Assembly (NCBI GenBank): GCA_964644075.1
Contig: CAZXUQ010000011.1
Span: 1 to 11,212 of the forward strand
Length of the DNA stretch: 11,212 bases
Source of the DNA: JAGOMW01 sp964644075
GTDB lineage: Bacteria > Patescibacteriota > Gracilibacteria > BD1-5 > UBA2023
Reading direction: 5' to 3'
The notes under the pieces are model-generated. The model made no database searches. It was not told the DNA's origin and was given only the letters and a program-made list of their open reading frames with translations. Every line of letters starts with the position of its first letter. Position 1 is the stretch's first letter. Below, one piece after another: positions 1-6,373 of the stretch. The position numbers and the translations under genes were made by a program.

Positions 1-212
1 GGATCGAGATGGTCAGTATGTGAGTGCGAGATATAGATCGCATCGATGGTCGCGAGTTTCAGAGGATCGAGTTTTACCTTTGTTTTTCGCTCCATGAGAT
101 CTCAGACGGCATAGTCCGAAAGCCATGTATCGACGAGTATTCGTACATTTCTCCCCTCATCTCAGGCGATGTCGACGAGGAACTCTGTATGTCCGAGCGG
201 AGTGATGATCAT
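1..212 (-). CDS. MBL-fold metallo-hydrolase, N-terminal part (runs off window)
   Basis: Only the first 70 codons lie in the window; the gene continues past the left edge. With TGA as Gly the frame is open from ATG at 212 and contains SHSHTDHLD at about residues 62-70. This is the HxHxDH zinc-binding motif of the metallo-beta-lactamase superfamily (His63, His65, Asp67, His68). It follows a beta-rich start containing ILVDTWL, as in stand-alone MBL hydrolases of the UlaG-like type, which are cytoplasmic. Two glycines, residues 17 and 37, are TGA (162-164 and 102-104); under the standard code only short pieces remain. An in-frame TAA lies four codons upstream of the ATG. The gene follows the lipoprotein gene on the same strand after 42 nt, so they may be co-transcribed. 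The substrate cannot be told from this fragment, and the subfamily is inference. Confidence 0.8.
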
Positions 213-213
213 G

Positions 214-237
214 CCTCATTTTTATAGAGAAATGAGG
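214..237 (-). promoter_or_regulatory. Inverted repeat at the MBL gene start, overlapping a possible -10 box
   Basis: CCTCATTT (214-221) and AAATGAGG (230-237) form a perfect 8-bp stem with an 8-nt loop, ending one base before the ATG at 212. On the minus strand the loop region contains TATAAA (221-226), a plausible -10 box 8 nt from the ATG. The repeat could be an operator or could fold in the mRNA over the start. The repeat is plain in the sequence; its role is inference. Confidence 0.35.
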
Positions 238-254
238 GAAAAGCAAGAATATCT

Positions 255-620
255 CTAGAAATCAAGATTACATTCTGATTTTCTGATAAGCCTTTTAGCC
301 AGGAGAATGTCTTTGGAATTTTCTACTACCCCACTCATTTCTGGAATCTTTTTTGCTTTCATTACTTTTAAGTCATTCAAAGAGGTTGGATACTCCAATC
401 TATAAACCTCAAGTCACTTAATAACTATAGGATCTGGTGCAGGAGCATGTTTTGTGACAAATTTCTGACAGACTATTTCTGCTGTTCCATCTTGAACAGA
501 GGCGGTGAGTTCCTTTGTGAGTGCATCTTGCGGAGGGAGTTCCTCTTTGGATGCACCACATGCAACGAGAGAGCTCCCTAGTGCTGCGGCAGCCAAGATT
601 GAAGAGATATTTTTGTTCAT
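255..620 (-). CDS. Small predicted lipoprotein
   Basis: 121 residues. It begins with a short charged start (MNKN), a hydrophobic stretch, and the lipobox LVAC with Cys at residue 21, so it should be a lipid-anchored envelope protein after signal peptidase II cleavage. The mature part is charged and lacks any domain I recognise. It has one more Cys (residue 51) and a proline-rich patch (HAPAPDP). Residue 69 is a TGA (414-416), where a standard-code reading would stop at 68 residues. With TGA as Gly the protein continues 52 residues to TAG at 255-257. The ATG is preceded by A/T-rich DNA without a Shine-Dalgarno sequence. It lies divergent from the methyltransferase gene and 42 nt upstream of the MBL gene on the same strand. 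Its function is unknown. Confidence 0.75.
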
Positions 621-645
621 ATAAATGGTTTATGATTCTTGCGCA

Positions 646-673
646 AGGATACAGATATACTTGTTTTTGTCAA
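646..673 (-). promoter_or_regulatory. Promoter of the lipoprotein gene
   Basis: On the minus strand TTGACA (668-673) is a perfect -35 box, followed after 16 bp by TATCCT (646-651). The start codon lies 25 nt beyond the -10 box. Assignment rests on consensus match only. Confidence 0.5.
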
Positions 674-700
674 ATAAATTCTTTCTCTCATACTATATTT

Positions 701-728
701 TTTACATTTCCCTATTTTTCTCTATACT
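701..728 (+). promoter_or_regulatory. Promoter of the RNA methyltransferase gene, leaderless geometry
   Basis: TTTACA (701-706), a 16-bp spacer and TATACT (723-728), then exactly 6 nt to ATG at 735. Transcription would start on or next to the A of the start codon. The same geometry is found before the PilB-like gene and the secreted-protein operon. Confidence 0.6.
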
Positions 729-734
729 CTCCCC

Positions 735-1868
735 ATGAAAATCATCTCCCACACTCCGAAAGCAAAATCCGAACACGCACTCGATACGAGTAGTATGACA
801 CTCACACTCACCTGCCAGTCAGGACTGGAGTCACTCATACGACGTGAGGCTGAGAAACTCGGTCTCGAGGAGACAACAGGACAAGATCGACTCGTCAGTG
901 GGAAGGGAGATCTCGCGACGCTCTATCGTCTCCTTATGGGAAGTCGATTTGCGAGTCGAGCCTATATCGAGATCCTCGTGGGAAAAATAACTGATTTTGA
1001 TACCCTGCATGATCATCTCACGAAGATTCCATGGACTGAGTACCTCACAGGGCGTGAACACATAGTGATCGAGGCAGCCTCGACGAGATCAGCACTCTCG
1101 AGTCTCCCGACGATCCAGTCAGTCGCTCAAAAGGCAATATTTTCTACGCTCTACACGCCCAATAACGCCAATGCGATCGAGATCCATATACTCATCCTCA
1201 TCGTCGACGATACCGCTCGTATCCTCCTCGATGTCACCGGAGATCCCCTTCACAAGCGTGGATACCGAGTCGAGAGCGGTGAGGCCCCGATCAAAGAGTC
1301 ACTCTGAGCAGCACTCGTAGCATTTTCGGGATGGAGATTTCGCGAGGCATTTCTCGATCCATTCTGCGGATCAGGGACGATCGCGATCGAGGCAGCGATG
1401 ATAGCGAGAAATATCCCACCAGGAATAGGCCGACACTTTCGTATCGAGAACCTCTCCTTCCACGATCGAGACCTCATGATGAGCACACGAGAAGCGATGA
1501 GAGGAAAAATATATCCAAGCGGATCCTACCAGATCTTCGCGAGTGATATCGACAGTAACATGATCGAGATAGCGAGGAGAAATGCAGAAAAGGCTTGAGT
1601 CGGAGATGATATCGTATTTTCGGTTGGGAACTTTCTCGAAGATCCAGAGAGAGTAGCTACTATCGTCACCAATCCTCCGTATGGGAAGCGCCTCGAAACA
1701 GGCGAAGATCTCCACGAGCTCTATACCAAACTCATACACTCGATCGAGAAAAATGGTGGTGGATTCATCACGAGCTACCCAGTAGATGTACGATATGGTC
1801 TCGCTAACAGAAAACTCCTCAATGGTCGCGATGAGTGTCGATTTTGGTACAAGAAAAATGAAAAATAA
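735..1868 (+). CDS. THUMP-domain class I SAM-dependent RNA methyltransferase (RlmL/YpsC-like)
   Basis: 377 residues. The N-terminal half (about residues 21-185) has the length and pattern of a THUMP-type RNA-binding region of this family. The C-terminal half is a Rossmann methyltransferase: DPFCGSGT at 208-215 (SAM-binding motif I), FASDID at 268-273, and NPPYG at 313-317, the catalytic NPPY of N-methyltransferases that modify exocyclic amino groups. Members methylate guanine N2 in 23S rRNA (RlmL) or tRNA; which target applies here is not visible. In-frame TGA codons at 1305-1307 (Gly191, in the conserved stretch KESLGAALVAFSGW) and 1596-1598 (Gly288) break it into three pieces under the standard code. 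ATG 735 fits a leaderless promoter; ATG 795 (MTLTLTCQSGLE) resembles usual family starts and would give 357 residues. It ends with TAA followed by a terminator. Confidence 0.88.
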
Positions 1869-1898
1869 AATCCCCCACCTGACCGTGAGGGATTTTTT
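1867..1898 (+). terminator. Rho-independent terminator after the methyltransferase gene
   Basis: AAAATCCC (1867-1874) pairs with GGGATTTT (1889-1896), with three more pairs (CAC/GTG) inside after one mismatch, followed by a run of T. It begins inside the TAA stop codon. Confidence 0.8.
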
Positions 1899-1920
1899 GT
1901 AAGCTTTTTATTGTATTTTT

Positions 1921-1983
1921 TGTCATTTCGTAGCGTAGCGAAGAAATCTGCTCAGGGCAGATCCCTCGTACCTCGGGATGACA
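1921..1983. repeat. REP-like palindromic intergenic element
   Basis: Begins with TGTCAT and ends with ATGACA. It contains the phrase TAGCGTAGCGAAGAAATCTG, an inner hairpin ATCTGC/GCAGAT (1946-1962) and CCTCGGGATGACA at the end. This resembles short REP-type elements often dispersed between genes of many bacteria, which read roughly TGTCATTCTGAGCG...GGGATGACA. Only one copy is in the window, so dispersal cannot be shown here. Confidence 0.5.
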
Positions 1984-1990
1984 GAAGGTC

Positions 1991-2008
1991 TAGTGAAAAT
2001 TTTCACTA
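1991..2008. repeat. Perfect 18-bp palindrome overlapping a stop codon
   Basis: TAGTGAAAATTTTCACTA is fully self-complementary. Its right end is the TAG stop (2006-2008) of the EF-hand-like gene on the minus strand. It could act as an mRNA 3' hairpin or a protein-binding site. No T-run follows on the minus strand, so it is not a classical terminator. Confidence 0.5.
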
Positions 2009-2389
2009 TACACCGAGGAATCCTTTGATCTTCGCAAGAAGACCTCCACCTTGAGCTTGAGCCATTTTTTTGAGTCCGCTCATATCAGAGTTTGCCATCG
2101 CCTCTTTCGCATTTTCGACTGCCTCCATCACACCAGTTTTTCCATCTCCATCACCGACTTTTCCATCGCGATTGAGATCCTTACCAGTGAGCTCTTCGAC
2201 GGCCTCGAGTGAGTTTTTCCAGTCGATTTCTGGAAGTGCCGATGCATCGAGTCCGAGCTTAGCAGCCGCAGCCTTGAGTCCGCCCGACATCATCTCAGAT
2301 TCGAATTTATCTCCGAGTCCAGACTTGAGTTTGTCGATCATATCAGATGATACACCACTCGCCATGAGTTTTTTGACGATTTCGTCCAT
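2006..2389 (-). CDS. Small acidic protein with one EF-hand-like loop
   Basis: 127 residues, intact under either code (no internal TGA, TAG stop). Residues 71-82 (DLNRDGKVGDGD) match the 12-residue calcium-binding loop of EF-hand and dockerin motifs: Asp at 1, Asn at 3, Asp at 5, Gly at 6, Val at 8 and Asp at 12, with Asp rather than Glu at the last ligand position. The rest is alpha-helical in character, with many Met, Lys and Ala. There is no signal peptide or membrane segment, so it is probably cytoplasmic. The C-terminus is glycine-rich (QGGGLL) and ends GFLGV. There is no second EF loop, whereas EF-hands normally pair, so metal binding may need dimerisation or may not occur. I do not recognise a named family. 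It lies downstream of the tRNA-Glu terminator with its own likely promoter. Confidence 0.72.
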   Translation of the reverse strand: MDEIVKKLMASGVSSDMIDKLKSGLGDKFESEMMSGGLKAAAAKLGLDASALPEIDWKNSLEAVEELTGKDLNRDGKVGDGDGKTGVMEAVENAKEAMANSDMSGLKKMAQAQGGGLLAKIKGFLGV

Positions 2390-2399
2390 AAGTGAAAAG

Positions 2400-2429
2400 A
2401 TAATAAATAAAGTATGCGCAGTATAACAA
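2400..2429 (-). promoter_or_regulatory. Possible promoter of the EF-hand-like gene
   Basis: On the minus strand TTGTTA (2424-2429), 18-bp spacer, TATTAT (2400-2405), then 10 nt to the ATG at 2389. The -35 box overlaps the T-run of the preceding terminator. The ATG lacks a Shine-Dalgarno sequence. Confidence 0.4.
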
Positions 2430-2458
2430 AAAATTCTCTGTAAGAAACAGAGAATTTT
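2427..2458 (-). terminator. Rho-independent terminator after tRNA-Glu
   Basis: A perfect 11-bp inverted repeat, AAAATTCTCTG (2430-2440) and CAGAGAATTTT (2448-2458), with a 7-nt loop. On the minus strand it is followed by six T. It lies 18 nt past the 3' end of the tRNA. Confidence 0.75.
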
Positions 2459-2475
2459 GCTTTAGATTGACAAGT

Positions 2476-2550
2476 TGGTAACGCCACGGAGAATTGAACT
2501 CCGGTCTACGGGATGAAAACCCGTTGTCTTAACCACTGGACGATGGCGTC
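2476..2550 (-). tRNA. tRNA-Glu (anticodon UUC)
   Basis: The minus strand folds as a 75-nt cloverleaf. The acceptor stem is GACGCCA/TGGCGTT, with a G-T first pair. The D-arm is GTCC...AGAC. The anticodon stem is ACGGG/CCCGT around TTTTCAT, giving anticodon TTC. The T-arm is CGGAG/CTCCG around TTCAATT. Discriminator A is followed by a genome-encoded CCA (2476-2478). It lies 38 nt after the rplK stop on the same strand, with no promoter visible between, so it is probably cut from the rplK transcript. Confidence 0.93.
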
Positions 2551-2554
2551 AGAG

Positions 2555-2582
2555 TTACAGATTTCGAATACGAAATCTGTAA
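2555..2582. repeat. Perfect 12-bp hairpin between rplK and tRNA-Glu
   Basis: TTACAGATTTCG (2555-2566), loop AATA, CGAAATCTGTAA (2571-2582). No T-run follows on either strand, so it is more likely an RNA-processing or 3'-protecting hairpin than a terminator. It begins 6 nt past the rplK stop and ends 4 nt before the tRNA 5' end. Confidence 0.65.
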
Positions 2583-2588
2583 TGGAGA

Positions 2589-3020
2589 TTATTTCTTGAT
2601 ATCTGAGGTGATACCCATAGAACGAGCAGATCCAGCAACGATACTCATCGCGTGATCGAGATCATTAGCATTGAGATCCGGCATCTTTCCTTCGGCGATA
2701 GTCTTGAGCTGCGCCATCGTGAGATGTCCGACCTTGTCCTTATGTGGGAGTTTTGACCCAGATGCGAGCTTGAGTGCATCCTTGATCCACCATGTCATCG
2801 GAGGTTGCTTCGTGTAGAAGTCAAAACTTCGATCCTCATAGATATTGATCACCGTAGGGAGAACTTTCCCCATCTGGTCTTTGGTTTTGTCGTTGAACTG
2901 TTTACAAAAATCAGCAATCTGGATACCGGTAGGCCCAAGGGCTGTACCGACTGGAGGTGCTGGGTTCGCCTGTCCTGCTTTGAGCTGGAGCTTGACGACT
3001 CTGGTTGGTTTCTTCGCCAT
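2589..3020 (-). CDS. rplK: 50S ribosomal protein L11
   Basis: 143 residues, the normal length for bacterial L11. The N-terminal domain carries the hallmark PAPPVGTALGPTGIQIADFC (about 21-40). The C-terminal RNA-binding domain ends in SARSMGI, the family signature near the C-terminus. L11 binds the GTPase-associated region of 23S rRNA and takes part in factor binding and the stringent response. No internal TGA; the stop is TAA. The usual partner rplA (L1) is not next to it: tRNA-Glu follows instead, and nusG is absent upstream. A leader of about 108 nt separates the likely promoter from the ATG, which has only A/T-rich DNA before it and no Shine-Dalgarno sequence. Confidence 0.97.
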   Translation of the reverse strand: MAKKPTRVVKLQLKAGQANPAPPVGTALGPTGIQIADFCKQFNDKTKDQMGKVLPTVINIYEDRSFDFYTKQPPMTWWIKDALKLASGSKLPHKDKVGHLTMAQLKTIAEGKMPDLNANDLDHAMSIVAGSARSMGITSDIKK

Positions 3021-3134
3021 AAAAATAAAAAGTTACATCGTGTCTCTGTCACAGATCTTGATGTGTAGATTTTGCTTTCCTGATCGGGAAATCATGGAGA
3101 GGAAAATCGTGAGATAAACGGTAGAAGCTCGCGT

Positions 3135-3161
3135 ATTATAAAAATATTTTGAAAAATGCAA
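3135..3161 (-). promoter_or_regulatory. Likely promoter of rplK
   Basis: On the minus strand TATAAT (3135-3140) is a perfect -10 box, with TTGCAT (3156-3161) 15 bp upstream. The -35 box lies just past the tilS stop. Transcription from here gives a leader of about 108 nt with a small hairpin TTTCC/GGAAA at about 3076-3091. Confidence 0.55.
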
Positions 3162-3168
3162 GGGGAAA

Positions 3169-4116
3169 TTAGTGCTTTCTCGTAATAATATTTTGTTTCT
3201 TCGTGAGAACGAGATTAGAAAGAGATTTCTCAGTCCCTCACTCTGCTGTGAGGATATATCGCCTGAGTTCCTCGATCCCTCACTCCGAGAGTCCGATTGT
3301 CCCATCGCAGGCTTTCTCATAGAGATATCGGATGATTTCTCTCTGGAAAAATGGGGATTTTTGCCCAAAATCATGCACCGAGAAGCTCTCCTCTTCTCAG
3401 AGAAATGCTCGTACTTCCCTATCGATATAGTCCTTGAGCTCCTCTGTATAGGCGATGAAATTTTCGAGAGACGATCAATATTCTGGGTTTATCTTTTCGA
3501 ATTCTGGAAGAATATTTTTTCGAAGATGATTGCGAAGGTAATCTGTATCCGTATTACTCGAGTCCTCACGGTATGCTATATGGTGATCATGAGCATATTC
3601 GAGGATTTCTTTTTTCGTGAGAGAGAGGAGTGGACGAAAGAGTGTTCACCCGAGAGAAAATAGAGAAAGTGCATGCACTCCCCCGAGTTTTGATCCCCTT
3701 ATCAGATTGAAGATCGCCGTCTCGATACGATCATCCTGATGATGAGCAGTCAGAATATATTTTGCTCTATACTTCTTTGCAATGCGAGTAAGGAACTCAT
3801 ATCGATACTTTCTCGCGACTGCCTCGATGCTCATTTTTTCTTCTTTTGCGAGAGTAGCTATATCTATCTTCTCGACTTCGAAGGTGATACTTTCTCTCTC
3901 GCAAAACTTCGCGACAAGCTCTCTATCGCTATCAGATTCACCTCACCTGAGACAGTGATCGAAATGTGCAACAATGATCTTGTCTTTCGGATGATGCGCT
4001 AAAACTAAATCGAGAAGTACCATGCTATCCACTCACCCACTCACAGCGAGGATGAGAGTATCATCTTTTTTGATATATTTCGAGAATGAATCCAGAAAAT
4101 CCTGCATGGAGAGCAT
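3169..4116 (-). CDS. tilS: tRNA(Ile)-lysidine synthase
   Basis: 315 residues. TilS attaches lysine to C34 of the tRNA-Ile with anticodon CAU, so that it reads AUA. The N-type PP-loop SGGVDS is at residues 26-31, HFDHCLRGGESD at 51-62, and TAHHQDD in the middle, all hallmarks of the family. RPLL and EDSSN follow as in other TilS proteins. The C-terminal substrate-binding part is short compared with the E. coli enzyme (about 430 residues). Seven glycines are TGA (residues 28, 58, 157, 214, 240, 279, 293), including the second Gly of the PP-loop; under the standard code only a 62-residue scrap survives. ATG 4116 is chosen, with ATG 4107 possible. It begins 25 nt after a strong terminator hairpin, so its expression depends on readthrough or on an unseen promoter. 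Confidence 0.95.
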
Positions 4117-4117
4117 C

Positions 4118-4453
4118 TTATCGAAAAATAGAAAAAGCACAAAAAAACCGCCCCAAAGATCGGGGCGGAAAGTGCTTGGACCGAGTATTCATTCCACCGA
4201 GGCGGAAAAACACTCGTACTCACCATATCCACTTCATCTGGACTGCTATCGTATACACAAGAGCAGCCCATGCGACGTGTGGGAGAATTTCGCCAATTTT
4301 TGTTTTTGCGGGGCCGTGCCGCACACAAGCGATAACCAAAGTGCCCAGGATCGCCAGCCACCCCACCATGAGTATTGGTACATAATGTACCAGTTCACTG
4401 ATGATTAATGCTGGAATTGTCAGGATCAGAGTTATTCCCAATGTGCCCCACAT
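4118..4453 (-). CDS. Small three-helix membrane protein, possibly foreign; end depends on the code
   Basis: Three hydrophobic segments (about residues 3-25, 27-47 and 57-77) with a charged loop RHGPAKTK between the second and third suggest a small inner-membrane protein. I do not recognise a family. With TGA as stop it ends at 4220 with 77 residues. With TGA as Gly it continues 34 residues, straight through a GC-rich terminator, to TAA at 4118-4120, one base before the tilS ATG. Unlike its neighbours it has a textbook Shine-Dalgarno AAGGAG (4460-4465) 6 nt before the ATG. Leucine is mainly CTG and glycine mainly GGC, while the surrounding genes prefer CTC and GGA/GGT/TGA. It looks recently acquired from an organism that uses TGA as stop. 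The 77-residue form may be the original protein. Confidence 0.6.
4141..4168 (-). terminator. Strong rho-independent terminator between the membrane gene and tilS
   Basis: On the minus strand CCGCCCC, a 7-nt loop and GGGGCGG are followed by seven T. It lies 51 nt past the TGA that ends the 77-residue reading of the membrane gene, which is where a terminator should be if TGA were its stop. Under code 25 it lies inside the reading frame. Confidence 0.85.
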
Positions 4454-4459
4454 ACTAGT

Positions 4460-4465
4460 CTCCTT
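4460..4465 (-). promoter_or_regulatory. Shine-Dalgarno site of the membrane protein gene
   Basis: AAGGAG, 6 nt before ATG 4453. It is the only strong ribosome-binding site in the window and fixes this start. Confidence 0.75.
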
Positions 4466-4485
4466 AAAAAAAGTGTGGTAAATTT

Positions 4486-4512
4486 ATTATACAATATATA
4501 ATATTTAATCAA
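4486..4512 (-). promoter_or_regulatory. Promoter of the membrane protein gene
   Basis: On the minus strand TATAAT (4486-4491), with TTGATT (4507-4512) 15 bp upstream, overlapping the end of the RNHCP gene. It would give a leader of about 26 nt carrying the AAGGAG site. Confidence 0.5.
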
Positions 4513-4819
4513 GTTTTTTATTTCTCTCTCTCACAAACTCGAGAAAGTGATCATCGGGTGCAACTTGATTCAGGATTTTTTTACTACATTTCGTACACTC
4601 GTGGATGATCATATCTCCCTTCCCTTTCCGGTAATCCACGCCGATCGGTCGCATAAGGCCGTGGCAGGTCGCGAGTCGATCTCCTGGCTTCACATCGTCG
4701 ACATGGAGCGAGTAGAGGCAGTACGGACAGTGGTTACGAGCACTGCCAGTCGGGTGCTTTTCGACTTTTTTTCCACAGTGGAGACACGAGAATGACTCAT
4801 TGATCATGATGAAACCCAT
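4505..4819 (-). CDS. RNHCP domain zinc-ribbon protein
   Basis: 104 residues, intact under either code. It contains RNHCPYC at 28-34, the motif that names the RNHCP domain family. Four Cys-rich knuckles are visible: CLHC (12-15), HCPYC (30-34), CHG (52-54) and CTKC (75-78), which should bind one or two zinc ions. PGDR and GLMRPIGV are also typical of the family. No molecular function is established that I can name; zinc-mediated nucleic acid or protein binding is a guess. There is no signal peptide, so it should be cytoplasmic. The start may be ATG 4819 or ATG 4807 (MINESF); neither has a Shine-Dalgarno sequence. Codon use (CTC leucine, TAA stop) matches the rest of the window, unlike the membrane gene downstream. 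Confidence 0.9.
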   Translation of the reverse strand: MGFIMINESFSCLHCGKKVEKHPTGSARNHCPYCLYSLHVDDVKPGDRLATCHGLMRPIGVDYRKGKGDMIIHECTKCSKKILNQVAPDDHFLEFVRERNKKLD

Positions 4820-4940
4820 GGTTTTCGGTTTTTTATAATTTTTCTGATTTTCCCTCTTTCCTAAATTTGCTTCTTTTCAGTCATGAAAAGAAAGGATTTT
4901 GATTATATATCTTTTCTCGAAAAAGAAAAGAAGAGATTTT

Positions 4941-4969
4941 TTGCAAATATATGCTTTTTCTGCTACTAT
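4941..4969 (+). promoter_or_regulatory. Promoter of the PilB-like gene, leaderless geometry
   Basis: TTGCAA (4941-4946), 17-bp spacer, TACTAT (4964-4969), then exactly 6 nt to ATG 4976. This supports the start at 4976 rather than the longer frame from 4883, which would have to be translated across the promoter. Confidence 0.65.
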
Positions 4970-4975
4970 AGAACC

Positions 4976-6337
4976 ATGCCTACTCCTCCAGATACTCCCG
5001 TAGAAATCACGAAAGAAGAGACCGAAGGGCTCGTCATCCAGGATGAGTCGCAGTTTCAGAGTATGGTCGCTGCAGAGCGAGAGAAACAGTCGCATGCGTT
5101 TTCGAACGTGCGCTACGAAGAACTCGAAAAAGCTCTCCATGAAACTCTCAAAAAACAAGACAGTGAAGGTGCACTCGCCCTCATCACGAGAGGATCTCTC
5201 GCCCTCGGGAGCTCAGATATCCACTACGATACGAGTGAGACTGCGATCGCTGTACGCCTCCGTATCGATGGCGAGCTCGTCACAGTCGCGACTCTGGAAA
5301 AAACAGAATACAAACTCCTCCTCGAGCGTCTCAAATACAAATCTAACTTGAAGCTCAATATCACAGAAATCCCTCAAGATGGAAAATATCGCGTGAGCGA
5401 TGATGGTGCGAATATCGATGTCCGCGTCTCGACACTCCCTGTGCGTTATGGCGAGAACGCTGTATGTCGAATCCTTGATTCAACCAAATCAATCCCAACG
5501 GTAGAAGAACTCGGATTTATGTGGACGAGTAAACGACAGATCGAGAAATCCCTCGCCAAAAAAAATGGTACCATCCTCGTGACAGGACCAACAGGATCAG
5601 GTAAGACGACGACACTCTACTCGATGCTCACGAGCCTGAATACTCCTGATCGAAAAATTATCACTCTCGAAGATCCGATCGAGTATGAACTCGATGGAGT
5701 CGTACAGAGTGAGGTCGATGAGAAACAAAACTATACCTATGCCACGGGACTCAAGGCTCTCCTTCGTCAAGATCCTGATATCATCATGATCGGTGAAGTG
5801 CGAGACCTCGAGAGCGCGACGATCGCGATGCAAGCAGCCATGACCTGACACCTCGTGCTCACCACCCTCCATACCAAATCCGCAGGAGAGACAATCGAAC
5901 GTCTTATGAACATGGGAGTTCCGAACTATATCCTTGCCTCAGGGCTCGATGTCATCATCGCACAGCGTCTCGTGCGCCGACTCTGTCCTCACTGTATCGA
6001 GGCCTATGAGGCAGATGAGGCTCAGACCAATATCATCAAATACATGCTCAAAGATATCGGTATCGCCTGAGTCGCCAAACGAAAAGAAAAATATACCCTC
6101 TACCGATCAAAATGATGTAATGAATGTGGTATGACTGGATACAAGTGACGCATCGGTATCTATGAGGTCATGGGATTCTCAGAAAATCTCCGCACTCTCG
6201 TCCGCAACAACGCGAGCCCGCATGATATCGTCGAAGCTGCTCGTGCAGGCGATCTCATGCTCATGCGTGAAGATGGTATACTCAAGGCAATGCAAGGTAA
6301 AACGAGTCTGGAAGAGCTCTTTAAAGTGATAGAATAA
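4976..6337 (+). CDS. PilB/GspE-family type IV pilus or type II secretion assembly ATPase
   Basis: 453 residues. These hexameric cytoplasmic ATPases power pilus or pseudopilus assembly. Seen in order: an N2-type domain (about 50-180), Walker A GPTGSGKTTT at 204-213, the Asp box EDPIEYE, Walker B ending GEVRD at 273-277, the His-box region HLVLTTLHT after residue 291, and a tetracysteine zinc site with CPHC (337-340) and CNEC (381-384). TGA encodes Gly291, Gly365, Gly380 and Gly391. Positions 291 (before HLVLTTLHT), 380 (before CNEC) and 391 (in GYKGRIGIYE) are glycines in the family. The zinc site argues for PilB/GspE rather than the retraction ATPase PilT. It is about 100 residues shorter than typical PilB because the N1 domain is missing. 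No pilC, pilin or secretin gene lies beside it. Confidence 0.93.
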
Positions 6338-6367
6338 AAAAATCCCCCACTCTCGTAGGGGATTTTT
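6338..6367. terminator. Bidirectional terminator between the pilB-like and dsbA-like genes
   Basis: AAAAATCCCC (6338-6347) pairs with GGGGATTTTT (6358-6367). T-runs follow on both strands, so it can end both convergent genes. It begins directly after the TAA of the pilB-like gene and lies 6 nt before the stop of the dsbA-like gene. Confidence 0.85.
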
Positions 6368-6373
6368 ACTATA

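Noticed and set aside
24..227. 67-residue plus-strand frame at the left edge
   Set aside because: Antisense to the MBL-fold gene, whose zinc motif is clear.
3033..3663. Open frames on both strands upstream of rplK and within tilS
   Set aside because: They overlap the C-terminal half of TilS, which is continuous under code 25. The proteins show no family features.
4022..4408. Two overlapping plus-strand open frames of 128 and 99 residues
   Set aside because: They overlap tilS and the membrane gene, have no motif, and cross the terminator hairpin; treated as shadows.
4834..4839. Perfect TATAAT on the plus strand in the RNHCP-pilB intergenic space
   Set aside because: No -35 match lies 15-19 bp upstream, and a much better placed promoter sits at 4941-4969.
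4883..4975. 31-residue N-terminal extension of the PilB-like ATPase
   Set aside because: It would be translated across a good promoter (4941-4969) and has a Phe/Lys-rich sequence unlike the family. The leaderless start at 4976 fits better.
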